From CADCTM01 sp049671305 (GTDB lineage Bacteria; Cyanobacteriota; Cyanobacteriia; Cyanobacteriales; Coleofasciculaceae): a stretch of DNA of 64,000 bases. The DNA lies in the NCBI GenBank assembly GCA_049671305.1, contig JBATUR010000020.1, forward strand, positions 23,823 through 87,822. The letters run 5' to 3'. Shown here piece after piece: positions 52,668 through 60,316 of the stretch. The notes under the pieces are model-generated. The model was not told the DNA's origin. It saw only the letters and a list, made by a program, of their open reading frames with translations, and ran no database searches. A program made the position numbers and the translations under genes. Position 1 is the first letter of the stretch; every line of letters begins with the position of its first letter.

Positions 52668-53471
52668 ATGAATACACAATTAGAGGTTGTTAGACACGGT
52701 GAGGTGTTGAATCGTTTGGTGCTAGATAGACGCACTACGGAAGAAGTAGGGCGAGTAGAGCAAATTTGGCTAAATCCTCAATCTCATCAAGTTATCGGTT
52801 TAACTTGTAAATCAGGTTTTTTGGGTAATAAAAAATCTTCCTTTAGCTGGAGGCAAGTTGAGACGATTGGTAATGATAGTATTTTAGTGAATTATGACCA
52901 GGAAATAATGGAGCCAGAAAAGCCAGAGTTGTTTTCTGTGATTGGTCATGAGGTATGGACAGATGCTGGCAATAAGGCTGGCAAAATTGTCGATTTTTTG
53001 TTTTTGCCTCAGACTAGCGATATTGTTGAATATTTGTTTATGTCTAGCGGTTGGCGTGGTGTTTTGGATGGGATTTATTTGTTGGCGCCGCTAACTATTG
53101 CCAGTGTTGGCAGTAAGCGGGTAATTGTGCCGGATGAGGTGGTGCAGACGCCTTTGCAGTATACTGAGGGATTGAATCAGCGGTTTTCTCAAGCGGCGGA
53201 GTTTCTCAAGGATGATGTGAAGAGGACTCATCTTGACTGGCAGGCGGTGAAGCGTAATGCTCAAAGTATGACTGAGCAAGTTAAAGAGAAGACTCAAAAT
53301 TTAACTAGTATTGCTAAAGAAAAGCTAGCTGAGGTAACTTCGCAATCTCAAGATGATTCTGTGGAGGTGGTAAAAACTATTGATACTACGGCTGAGGTTT
53401 TGCCTAGTGCTCCTGATTTATCGGAATTGCACTTGCCAAATAATACGGAAATATCTGATAGCAGTCGCTAA
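52668..53471 (+). CDS. PRC-barrel domain protein
   Basis: 267 residues from the ATG at 52668 (a TTG 9 bases earlier is also open). Two PRC-barrel-like modules: residues about 10-75 (DRRTTEEVGRVEQIWLNPQS) and 85-165 (GHEVWTDAGNKAGKIVDFLF). A long helical tail follows (QVKEKTQNLTSIAKEKLAEV) with a polar end. PRC barrels are found in photosynthetic reaction centre H subunits and in RNA-binding and stress proteins; here the function is unknown, but the tandem form is common in cyanobacteria. Confidence 0.82.
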   Translation: MNTQLEVVRHGEVLNRLVLDRRTTEEVGRVEQIWLNPQSHQVIGLTCKSGFLGNKKSSFSWRQVETIGNDSILVNYDQEIMEPEKPELFSVIGHEVWTDAGNKAGKIVDFLFLPQTSDIVEYLFMSSGWRGVLDGIYLLAPLTIASVGSKRVIVPDEVVQTPLQYTEGLNQRFSQAAEFLKDDVKRTHLDWQAVKRNAQSMTEQVKEKTQNLTSIAKEKLAEVTSQSQDDSVEVVKTIDTTAEVLPSAPDLSELHLPNNTEISDSSR

Positions 53472-53590
53472 TTATTTGGTAGTGATGGCGATTTAGTGTG
53501 GAGCACAAAGCGATCGCCTTTTTTTCGCTTTAGTTACCTGTGGCATTGAGGAAAAAACTACTTTCAGGTGGAAGTATACAAAAAGGTATA

Positions 53591-53662
53591 TGGGCGGTAC
53601 TGGGCTTGAACCAGTGACATCCTGCGTGTAAAGCAGGCGCTCTACCACTGAGCTAACCGCCC
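53591..53662 (-). tRNA. tRNA-Val (anticodon UAC)
   Basis: Minus-strand 72-base tRNA: acceptor GGGCGGT, D arm GCTC...GAGC, anticodon arm CCTGC-TTTACAC-GCAGG giving TAC, and T arm ACTGG-TTCAAGC-CCAGT, closing ACCGCCC plus discriminator A. No CCA is encoded. All stems pair. It is alone between two protein genes and is followed by an upstream region shared with the plus-strand DUF2227 gene. Confidence 0.96.
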
Positions 53663-53703
53663 GACGTGATACATTTTTATATTAGCATGAGTTGACGATA
53701 AAT

Positions 53704-54252
53704 ATGCCATCTGGTCAGACACACGATCGCATTACTTTATGGAGTTTACCTGTTGTCACTGGTTTAGCGATCGCTTTTACACGCAGTAGCAACCTAACGC
53801 TGCTAATTTCCGGCGGCTTTCTTTTTAGTGGGTTGATGTTGAGTCCTGATTTGGATCTCAACTCACGTCCCTTTAAGCGTTGGGGATGGTTGCGTTGGAT
53901 TTGGATACCTTATCAAAAGTCGATGCGTCATCGCTCGGTTTTTTCTCATGGACCAATTATTGGCACAACTTTACGGGTATTTTACCTTGCTTGTTGGGTA
54001 GCTTGGTTTGGTTTACTAATTTTGTTGGGAGTGCAATTAGTTCAGGAATTATCTTTTAGTTGGCAGGGTTTTGTTGAAGCTGTGGGGCGAACTTTAAGTA
54101 ATTATTGGACTGAATTGATCGCCTTATTTGTCGGTTTGGAATTGGGGGCAATGAGTCATTCTTTGAGTGATTGGACTAACTCTGCATATAAGCGTTTTAA
54201 GAAACCAAAACGAAAGTCTAGAAGTCGTAAGAGTAGTGGTTCAAAGAAGTGA
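53704..54252 (+). CDS. DUF2227 membrane protein, putative metal-binding
   Basis: 182 residues from the ATG at 53704 (MPSGQTHDRITLWSLPVV, a strongly conserved beginning); a TTG 12 bases upstream is less likely. His and Asp residues in THDRITLW, LSPDLDLNSRP and MRHRSVFSHGPI suggest a metal site like that in phospholipase/hydrolase membrane families. Three to four membrane segments (TLLISGGFLFSGLMLSP; AWFGLLILLGVQLV; LIALFVGLELGAM). Basic tail (KPKRKSRSRKSSGSKK). Enzymatic activity is unproven. Confidence 0.85.
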   Translation: MPSGQTHDRITLWSLPVVTGLAIAFTRSSNLTLLISGGFLFSGLMLSPDLDLNSRPFKRWGWLRWIWIPYQKSMRHRSVFSHGPIIGTTLRVFYLACWVAWFGLLILLGVQLVQELSFSWQGFVEAVGRTLSNYWTELIALFVGLELGAMSHSLSDWTNSAYKRFKKPKRKSRSRKSSGSKK

Positions 54253-54403
54253 TTTGAGCGGAGATCCCCGACTTCAAAGGAGAAGTCGGGGATCTGAGTA
54301 GTCTAGGTTGTAAGTTGCGGATCGAGGATTCAGAGCATTGTAGTTGATGCGCTATCTCAACGGCTGTAAACCCTGCGCGTTCTCTTAAGGCTCTCAAATC
54401 CAT
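54218..54403 (-). pseudogene. Truncated XRE-type regulator fragment
   Basis: The first 33 codons on the minus strand (MDLRALRERAGFTAVEIAHQ and SSIRN) match the start of cyanobacterial XRE helix-turn-helix regulators. Right after residue 35 the frame enters the family A palindrome (54262-54295) and loses homology, so helix 4 and the effector part are missing. The 3' end overlaps the DUF2227 gene. A full regulator has been cut at the repeat. Confidence 0.6.
54262..54295. repeat. Palindromic repeat, family A copy 2
   Basis: agatccccgacttc and gaagtcggggatct, a perfect 14-bp inverted repeat with a 6-base loop, 34 bases in all, same length and words as the copy at 9683-9716. It lies at the boundary of the truncated XRE gene and follows the DUF2227 stop. 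Confidence 0.82.
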
Positions 54404-54493
54404 AACTGACTAAACATTCTAAACCTGTAATCGCTAGTATTTAGCGCTAAGTATTGACAAACAAGCGATCGCGCTGCTGCAAGCAGATCGCAC

Positions 54494-54757
54494 TTAAGGA
54501 AAGTAGCGATAAATGTCCTTACGGTGTAGCACACGGACAAAAACGACAGTTTCTCCATCAAATCTAAGACCAATTCGATAGTCGCCTACCCTAATTCGAT
54601 AATAATCTTCAGCACCCTTTAATTTTTTTAAGTTTCTGATATCTTCAAAATCTGGAATATCACGAATTTATTCAAAGACGAGTGCCTTTATAGATGTAAA
54701 TTCAGGTGTACTTTTGAGGGCTTTGATGTCTTTTAAAAAACCGGGTATAATACTCTG
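54494..54757 (-). pseudogene. RelE/ParE-type toxin gene with an in-frame stop
   Basis: The minus-strand reading directly after the antitoxin stop gives SIIPGFLKDIKALKSTPEFT, IKALVFE, stop, IRDIPDFEDIRNLKKLKGAE, YYRIRVGDYRIGLRF, then VFVRVLHRKDIYRYFP. This is the RelE ribonuclease fold, with the conserved RIRVGDYRIGL and HRKDIY. A TAA at 54668-54670 interrupts the chain, and no good start codon is seen. The toxin is dead unless readthrough occurs. Confidence 0.8.
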
Positions 54758-54760
54758 TAA

Positions 54761-54961
54761 TCACTCTTTTTCAAACTCTGCTAGTGCTTCATCTAGGCTT
54801 AATGGTGCCTCTTTAACTTCCAGCATGGCAAGAGTCAGTCCTTCATCTTCAATGGCTTCTACCAAACGCTGATAATCACTGAAATCGATGATGACTTTAC
54901 GAATTTTTCCTTCGGTATCAATAATCAATTCTTTGGCAAATGGATAATCTTCTGCTTTCAT
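54761..54961 (-). CDS. RelB/Phd-type antitoxin
   Basis: 66 residues. KELIIDTEGKIRKVIIDFSD and YQRLVEAIEDEGLTLAMLE followed by an acidic helical end (SLDEALAEFEKE) fit an antitoxin that binds a RelE-like toxin. The stop is immediately followed by the RelE reading, which is broken by a stop, so this is an antitoxin without a working cognate toxin in place. It may still repress its own promoter or neutralise related toxins elsewhere. Confidence 0.8.
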   Translation of the reverse strand: MKAEDYPFAKELIIDTEGKIRKVIIDFSDYQRLVEAIEDEGLTLAMLEVKEAPLSLDEALAEFEKE

Positions 54962-55052
54962 TTGGGTTATGGCTTGTGGAGTAATATTAGCAATTTAGCG
55001 CGATCGCTTTTCTGAAGTTCACTGAGGAACTAGCAGATGCTGATTGAACACT

Positions 55053-55514
55053 TTATCTAAAGCTTGCCCATGAATCACTACTAAAATTGCGGAGTGGAGG
55101 TAGGTTTACTACAGCTTCTTCAAAGGTGGTAGTTTTTCCAAAAATGTCTTTTAAGGTCAATAAGTGAATTTTCAATGTGTTATTAGCGATATCGGGATAT
55201 TTTTTTAGTCGTGGCTCAAACCCTGGTGTGTAGCCAACTCCTGCTAACATAATCCCAATATCTGCTTTGTGAATTCCCAGATTTCCGCAAAATTCTGCCG
55301 CATAGGATGCATCTAGCGGAACTCTATATAACTTTGATTGGAAATAGATTGTTTGTCCGTTAACTTCTCCTTCTCCATCTATTCCACCATCGCCTCCTGA
55401 TTGACCTGGCTTTAGTCCAAGATGAGCAGCAAAACGACGACCTAGGTCTTGCTTGACTGCTGGATCGGAGTAGATAATTCCATTAATCAATGCATCAATC
55501 TCTAAGTAATCCAT
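55053..55514 (-). CDS. Mrr-like PD-(D/E)XK nuclease
   Basis: 153 residues, a compact restriction-endonuclease fold. GGDGGIDGEGEVNGQT holds Asp46 and IYFQSKLY has Gln59-Ser-Lys61, that is D-x12-QxK, the Mrr-type variant in which the usual Glu is Gln. The N-terminal half (LGRRFAAHLGLKPGQ) is the DNA-facing helix of the family. Nuclease activity on modified or unmodified DNA is expected but unproven. It is the last gene of a minus-strand run whose start overlaps the previous stop by one base (TAATG), so it is translated with the 158-residue protein and the ParA-like protein. Confidence 0.75.
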   Translation of the reverse strand: MDYLEIDALINGIIYSDPAVKQDLGRRFAAHLGLKPGQSGGDGGIDGEGEVNGQTIYFQSKLYRVPLDASYAAEFCGNLGIHKADIGIMLAGVGYTPGFEPRLKKYPDIANNTLKIHLLTLKDIFGKTTTFEEAVVNLPPLRNFSSDSWASFR

Positions 55515-55990
55515 TACTCATTGGCAATTTTTTTTTCATCGTTAATTAATCTCTCATAGAGCAAATTTATCCCTATTATTACGCATTCATTAATCTTATT
55601 TTTCATGCCCAGTTTTTCAAGTTTATAAGAAGTTTCCAGAGCTAATGCCAGCTTTTTTGTATTTGAATTAGAACGCTTAGGAGACTCTTCAATCTTATCT
55701 ATAGATTCCTTAGATTCCTGATTAGAGTGTTTGGAATATTCTTCAATCTTCTTCAAAATATTTTTATCTTCTTTGTGGAAATAAACATAGCTAATTGCTG
55801 ATTCCAACAGAACTGTTCCCGACAGGGCAAGAGCTGCTGCAAGCTTCTTGAGCATTTTCTGTTCAGCATCAGTGAATTCTAGAGTAATTTCTGATTCTGG
55901 TTCAACTTTATTAGCCTGACGCCTTCCCTCTGCAATAGCTTGCTCAACTTGGAAATCTTGAGATTGATTTTCTTGACTACTTACAGACAT
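55514..55990 (-). CDS. Charged helical protein, possible RHH-type DNA-binding partner
   Basis: 158 residues, no firm family. The segment EQKMLKKLAAALALSGTVLL (about 43-62) and the segment near 112-150 (LALALETSYKLEKLGMKNKI) each have the look of a ribbon-helix-helix core. A polar centre contains an internal imperfect duplication (KIEEYSKHSN and KIEESPKRSN). It lies between ParA-like and nuclease genes with 11-base and 1-base (overlap) spacing. In Par systems the middle gene is often the centromere-binding protein; that is inference. Confidence 0.5.
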   Translation of the reverse strand: MSVSSQENQSQDFQVEQAIAEGRRQANKVEPESEITLEFTDAEQKMLKKLAAALALSGTVLLESAISYVYFHKEDKNILKKIEEYSKHSNQESKESIDKIEESPKRSNSNTKKLALALETSYKLEKLGMKNKINECVIIGINLLYERLINDEKKIANE

Positions 55991-56001
55991 ATCTAGCTCC
56001 T

Positions 56002-56655
56002 TTAAATTCCTAGAATTGAACAGAAGTATTCATACATATCTTCATAGCCTTCATAATCCCAGATGTATTTTCTATCGTCGTAGATAGAATGTTGCATCTG
56101 CTCTTGTACATCAGGCATTGCAGAAGCAATTTTGCACTTTTGGGGTTTGTTGTCGATGTTTATTCTTGAAACTACTTGGGATATATCCTCCTTTTGTATT
56201 CCTAAAGGAACGATAATAACTTCTGGAGCAAAACCAACTGTGGACTCTAGTTTGGAAATTACTTTAAGCGTCCTGGGAAGGTTACGCAATGCTTTTATTT
56301 TTTGAGATTTGTTGACTGGAACCAATATAAGGTCAGGGTCATTACCAACAATGATCTGAACGGTGTTTTGGAGAGGGCTGTCAATATCGAGAATGACGTG
56401 CTCGTATTGTTGAGGCTTTGCTAACTTTTTGATTGATGCGCGGTTTTTGTTAAAGATAACTGTTCTGTTATCCTCAATATCTATATCGTTCGACTGGCTA
56501 GGCTCTCGATCTGTATAGAATTGCCAAAAGTCTGCCTGGTCGTCGCAGTCTATCAAGAGTGTTCTAACGGATTGGGATATTAAGACACCTGCGGCATGGA
56601 CAGCTAGGGTCGTTTTACCCACTCCTCCATCATTGTGAGTACAGAGAATTATCAA
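56002..56655 (-). CDS. ParA/MinD-like ATPase lacking the signature lysine
   Basis: 217 residues. The deviant Walker A is NDGGVGKTTLAVHAAGVL (about 8-25). The usual KGGxGKT starts with Lys, but here Asp9 replaces it, while catalytic-site Lys14 is present. Walker A' LLIDCDDQADFWQF and VILDIDSPLQNTV follow, with the Switch II residues. ParA proteins position DNA or protein cargo by ATP-driven dynamic binding. Loss of the signature lysine should affect ATP hydrolysis or dimerisation. It starts 26 bases inside the previous frame and heads the cassette with the RHH-like and Mrr-like genes. Confidence 0.85.
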   Translation of the reverse strand: MIILCTHNDGGVGKTTLAVHAAGVLISQSVRTLLIDCDDQADFWQFYTDREPSQSNDIDIEDNRTVIFNKNRASIKKLAKPQQYEHVILDIDSPLQNTVQIIVGNDPDLILVPVNKSQKIKALRNLPRTLKVISKLESTVGFAPEVIIVPLGIQKEDISQVVSRINIDNKPQKCKIASAMPDVQEQMQHSIYDDRKYIWDYEGYEDMYEYFCSILGI

Positions 56656-56854
56656 TTCCGCTTTCCTTACACAGCTCTGTTACTAGACTATCGTAAAGTT
56701 TGGAATCCTGAAATAGGAAGGCGACAACAGTTTCATAAATGCTTGCTACAGATAATTTTCTGGCTTCCCTCGAACTTAAAGGAGCTGGGTTCGCCAAATA
56801 TTCTTCTGATCTTTGCTGGATTTCTATAATTAACTTGGCTAGAAGGGTGAGCAA
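56630..56854 (-). CDS. Possible 5'-truncated small gene before the ParA-like gene
   Basis: 74 codons from a TTG at 56854, overlapping the ParA-like start by 26 bases. The peptide (LAKLIIEIQQRSEEYLANPA and SREARKLSVASIYETVVAFL) looks like a real helical protein rather than chance, but no ATG exists, and the beginning lies within a hairpin (56844-56865). I infer that the repeat cut off the true N-terminus and that only the C-terminal part is left. Confidence 0.4.
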   Translation of the reverse strand: MLTLLAKLIIEIQQRSEEYLANPAPLSSREARKLSVASIYETVVAFLFQDSKLYDSLVTELCKESGIDNSLYSQ

Positions 56855-56865
56855 CCGCCCACCCT
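56844..56865 (-). terminator. Hairpin after acnB, terminator or repeat
   Basis: On the minus strand agggtgggc...gctcaccct forms an 8-9-bp stem with one G:T wobble, 9 bases after the acnB stop, followed by ttctag. It is A+T-poor downstream, so it could be a repeat rather than a strong terminator. The 74-codon frame begins inside it. Confidence 0.5.
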
Positions 56866-56873
56866 AAAACTAA

Positions 56874-59510
56874 CTACCTCGCTACCGCAGGCATCCCCAA
56901 AATATCCTCAAGCTTCGGCATATCTTCCAAAGCAATTACCCGTCCTTCATCCTCAAAACCAGCAATTTCATCAAAGTTCAAATAGCGATACAAATCACCA
57001 GCAAAAGGATTAATTTTCCTTCCCACAATCTCCATATATTCCTGTACAGTAGGAATCCGCCCCAACATCGCACAAACTGCAGCTAACTCCGCAGATCCAA
57101 GATACACTCGTGCATCTTTACCCATGCGATTATTGAAGTTGCGAGTTGATGTTGAAAACACCGTTGTACCATCTTTTACCCGTGCCTGATTACCCATACA
57201 TAAACTACATCCAGGCATCTCAGTACGCGCCCCTGCAGCCGCAAATGTGCCGTAAATTCCCTCCGCTTTCAACTGTTGTTCATCCATACGTGTTGGCGGA
57301 CAAATCCACAGCCGAGTTTGCACAGAAGACTCCCCTTCTAATACCTTTGCCGTTGCCCGATAATGACCGATATTCGTCATACAAGAACCAACAAATACTT
57401 CCTGTACCGGATCATTCTCAACTTCCGACAACAATTTAACATTATCTGGATCATTAGGAGCAGCAACAATTGGCTCTTTGATTTCGTTCAAATCAATCTC
57501 AATCATGTCTGCATATTCGGCATCTTGGTCAGCTTCCATTAATACTGGATTCGCTAACCATTCCTCCATCTTGGCAACGCGACGCATAATTGTTCGAGCA
57601 TCTTGATAGCCTCGTGCTACCATGTTTTTCAACAGTGCAACATTTGAACGCAAATACTCTGCAACTGTCTCTACACTCAGCTTAATCGTGCAACCAGCAC
57701 AAGACCTTTCTGCACTCGCATCAGTAAGTTCAAAAGCTTGCTCAACCTTCAAATCAGGCAATCCTTCAATTTCCAAAATACGCCCAGAGAAAACATTTTT
57801 CTTATTCTCTTTAGCCACAGTTAGCAAACCTTTTTGGATGGCAATATAAGGAATGGCATTAACAACATCCCGCAGCGTTATACCAGGTTGCAACTCACCC
57901 TTAAACCGCACTAAAACTGATTCCGGCATATCCAAAGGCATCACACCTAATGCACCCGCAAATGCCACCAAACCGGAACCCGCAGGAAAAGAAATACCTA
58001 AAGGAAAACGGGTATGAGAGTCGCCGCCAGTACCGACTGTATCTGGCAATAACATCCGGTTTAGCCAAGAGTGAATAATACCATCGCCGGGACGCAATGC
58101 CACGCCGCCGCGAGAGGAAAAGAAATCAGGCAAATCTTTGTGAGTTTTGACATCAACGGGTTTGGGATACGCCGACGTGTGACAAAAACTCTGCATTACC
58201 AAGTCAGTACTGAAACCCAGACAAGCAAGTTCTGTTAATTCATCCCGCGTCATCGGTCCCGTGGTATCCTGAGAACCAACTGTGGTCATAGCCGGTTCAC
58301 ACGATGTACCCGGACGCACACCTGTTAAACCGCAAGCCTTCCCGACCATTTTTTGTGCCAGAGTGAAGCCTTTACCTGTATCTGCTGGCATGGTGGGGCG
58401 GGTAAACAGAGGGCTGGGTTCTAATCCTATAGCTTCACGGGTTTTGTCGGTGAGGCTACGTCCAATTAGTAGGGGAATACGTCCACCGGCACGGACTTCA
58501 TCGAGGATGGTATCTGGTTTTAAGCTAAAAGTGGAAATTACTTCCCCGGCTTCGTTGGTGATTTGTCCTTTGTAGGGATGGATCGTAATTACCATGCCCG
58601 TTTCCAGCTTGCTGACATCGCACTCTATCGGTAATGCCCCGGAATCTTCGGCGGTGTTGAAGAAGATAGGCGCGATCGCACTTCCTAATATATATCCCCC
58701 TGCCCGCTTATTCGGCACGTAAGGAATATCATTGCCAATGTGCCACAGTACTGAGTTAATCGCCGATTTCCGGGATGAACCTGTACCCACAACATCGCCT
58801 ACATAAGCCACAGGATGCCCAAGTTCCTTGAGTTGGGCAATGGTCTGTATCCCTCCTGGCATTTTCGATTCCAGCATCACGGTGGCGTGTAAGGGGATAT
58901 CTGGGCGGGTTGTGGCGTGGGGTGCGGGGGATAAATCGTCGGTGTTGGTTTCTCCCGGCACTTTAAACACGGTAACGGTGATGGCTTCGGGCAGTTTGGG
59001 GCGACTAATAAACCATTCGGCGTTTGCCCAAGAGTCGATTACTTGCTTGGCGAAAGGATTAACTTCTGATAAGTTGAGGACATCGTGAAATGCATCAAAT
59101 ACCAACATTGTCTTGCTTAAGGAGGCGGCAGCGGTGGCGGCTTTTACAGGATCGTTGGATTTGAGTAATTCGATTAAGGAGTGGACGTTGTAACCACCCA
59201 TCATTGTGCCCAAGAGGTGTACTGCCCACTGGGGGGTAATTAGGGGGCAGCTAACTTCGCCTTTGGCAACGGCGGTGAGAAAGCCTGCTTTGACGTAGGC
59301 GGCGGGATCGACTCCAGGGGGAATGCGATCGCGTAATAACTCCATCAAGGTTTCTGCTTCACCCGCTGGCGGATTTTTCAGCAATTCACACAATTCGGAT
59401 GTCTGCTGGGCATCTAAGGGTAGCGGGGGAATGCCTAATGCTGCACGTTGGGCAACCTGTTGACGATAAGATTCAAGCATTAATAGTGTCTCCTGAAGTA
59501 GCGCTTGCAA
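56874..59510 (-). CDS. acnB: Aconitate hydratase B
   Basis: Isomerises citrate to isocitrate through cis-aconitate (and 2-methylisocitrate dehydration) in the cytosolic TCA branch. 878 residues, the usual length for AcnB. The domain order starts with a HEAT-like N-terminal domain (AYVKAGFLTAVAKGEVSCPL), then the swivelling domain (HATVMLESKMPGGIQTIAQL). The Fe-S cluster cysteines are at the C-terminal part: one in AERSCAGCTIKLS and two in MPGCSLCMGNQARV. GGDSHTRFPLGISFPAGSGL is also typical. Start ATG at 59510 (not GTG). Confidence 0.96.
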   Translation of the reverse strand: MQALLQETLLMLESYRQQVAQRAALGIPPLPLDAQQTSELCELLKNPPAGEAETLMELLRDRIPPGVDPAAYVKAGFLTAVAKGEVSCPLITPQWAVHLLGTMMGGYNVHSLIELLKSNDPVKAATAAASLSKTMLVFDAFHDVLNLSEVNPFAKQVIDSWANAEWFISRPKLPEAITVTVFKVPGETNTDDLSPAPHATTRPDIPLHATVMLESKMPGGIQTIAQLKELGHPVAYVGDVVGTGSSRKSAINSVLWHIGNDIPYVPNKRAGGYILGSAIAPIFFNTAEDSGALPIECDVSKLETGMVITIHPYKGQITNEAGEVISTFSLKPDTILDEVRAGGRIPLLIGRSLTDKTREAIGLEPSPLFTRPTMPADTGKGFTLAQKMVGKACGLTGVRPGTSCEPAMTTVGSQDTTGPMTRDELTELACLGFSTDLVMQSFCHTSAYPKPVDVKTHKDLPDFFSSRGGVALRPGDGIIHSWLNRMLLPDTVGTGGDSHTRFPLGISFPAGSGLVAFAGALGVMPLDMPESVLVRFKGELQPGITLRDVVNAIPYIAIQKGLLTVAKENKKNVFSGRILEIEGLPDLKVEQAFELTDASAERSCAGCTIKLSVETVAEYLRSNVALLKNMVARGYQDARTIMRRVAKMEEWLANPVLMEADQDAEYADMIEIDLNEIKEPIVAAPNDPDNVKLLSEVENDPVQEVFVGSCMTNIGHYRATAKVLEGESSVQTRLWICPPTRMDEQQLKAEGIYGTFAAAGARTEMPGCSLCMGNQARVKDGTTVFSTSTRNFNNRMGKDARVYLGSAELAAVCAMLGRIPTVQEYMEIVGRKINPFAGDLYRYLNFDEIAGFEDEGRVIALEDMPKLEDILGMPAVAR

Positions 59511-59643
59511 CTGTTATTGTTTCGTTAAAGCTTTAGGTTACTGTGACCTTTATACTTTTGCTGTTGACAGTGAACGCATTTATCGAGTAAATGCTGGCTC
59601 ACTATTTCAATTGTTACAGGATGTTGCGCTACTAGGTAAGACG

Positions 59644-59676
59644 ATATCCCCGATTTCTTGAAGAAGTCGGGGATAT
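59644..59676. repeat. Palindromic repeat, family A copy 3
   Basis: atatccccgatttctt and aagaagtcggggatat: 16-bp inverted repeat with one G:T wobble, 33 bases. Same core as copies at 9683 and 54262. It lies in the acnB upstream region, between acnB and the 122-residue gene. Confidence 0.8.
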
Positions 59677-59694
59677 TAGCTAAGGAAATTTGGT

Positions 59695-60063
59695 TTATGG
59701 CAGAGTAAGCATCATCTGTTTCGACTCGGCTTCTAGAAGTTGCACCAATTTTAGATCGCCTTTTGCTTTGGCAACTTGTAGCCGATGTTCTAGACTACGC
59801 CAGATATTATTTAGGTGAGAATGCATCAACTCATCTAAGGCTTGAGGTGGGTTGCAGGCATTTTTGGGGGGTGCAACTGCGATTACGGCAGACTTTGTGG
59901 CGCTTTCGCTGGCGATAGGACGAAATTTGCGGTCAATTATTGGTTCGGGAATATGCCGTACAGATGGCAATTCTCGGTGGCGCGAGTGCAGAGTGTTGAT
60001 TTCTCGTTCTGTGACTTCCAGCATTGATGCTGCTTCTGCGTTGACACCCCGGTTAAATTTCAT
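59695..60063 (-). CDS. Hypothetical helical protein, 122 residues
   Basis: No family recognised. It starts MKFNRGVNAEAASMLEVTER and has an alpha-helical C-terminus (HSHLNNIWRSLEHRLQVAKA) after a polar middle rich in Pro and Ala. ATG at 60063 and a length that codes cleanly support a real gene. It is co-directional with acnB but separated by a palindromic repeat and 184 bases. Confidence 0.55.
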   Translation of the reverse strand: MKFNRGVNAEAASMLEVTEREINTLHSRHRELPSVRHIPEPIIDRKFRPIASESATKSAVIAVAPPKNACNPPQALDELMHSHLNNIWRSLEHRLQVAKAKGDLKLVQLLEAESKQMMLTLP

Positions 60064-60316
60064 ATATTTTTCTCCAGTTAATCGTTTTATATAGTGTTTT
60101 TAATTCAGAGATACGGATCGTCATATCTATAACTTTCCTGTTTTCTCTGTCTTCATACATCTAACTTTAGGTAGATTAGTCTCAAAAGTTAGACTTTATT
60201 AAATTATTTCTGTATCTATTATTACAAAAAGTTCCTTATTTTAGGAAAAATATTGACTAATAATCACATTTACTGCTTTATAAGCTTTGGGATTTATGTC
60301 TATGGGTTGTTTGCGG

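Noticed and set aside
53505..53540. Hairpin with T run after the PRC-barrel gene as a terminator
   Set aside because: The T run lies in the loop rather than after the stem, so it does not fit an intrinsic terminator.
54962..55080. Alternative C-terminal reading of the Mrr-like gene (frame with HGQALDKVFNQHLLVPQ)
   Set aside because: It begins in another frame within the end of the nuclease gene and has no start; probably chance, though a frameshift in a longer ancestor cannot be excluded.
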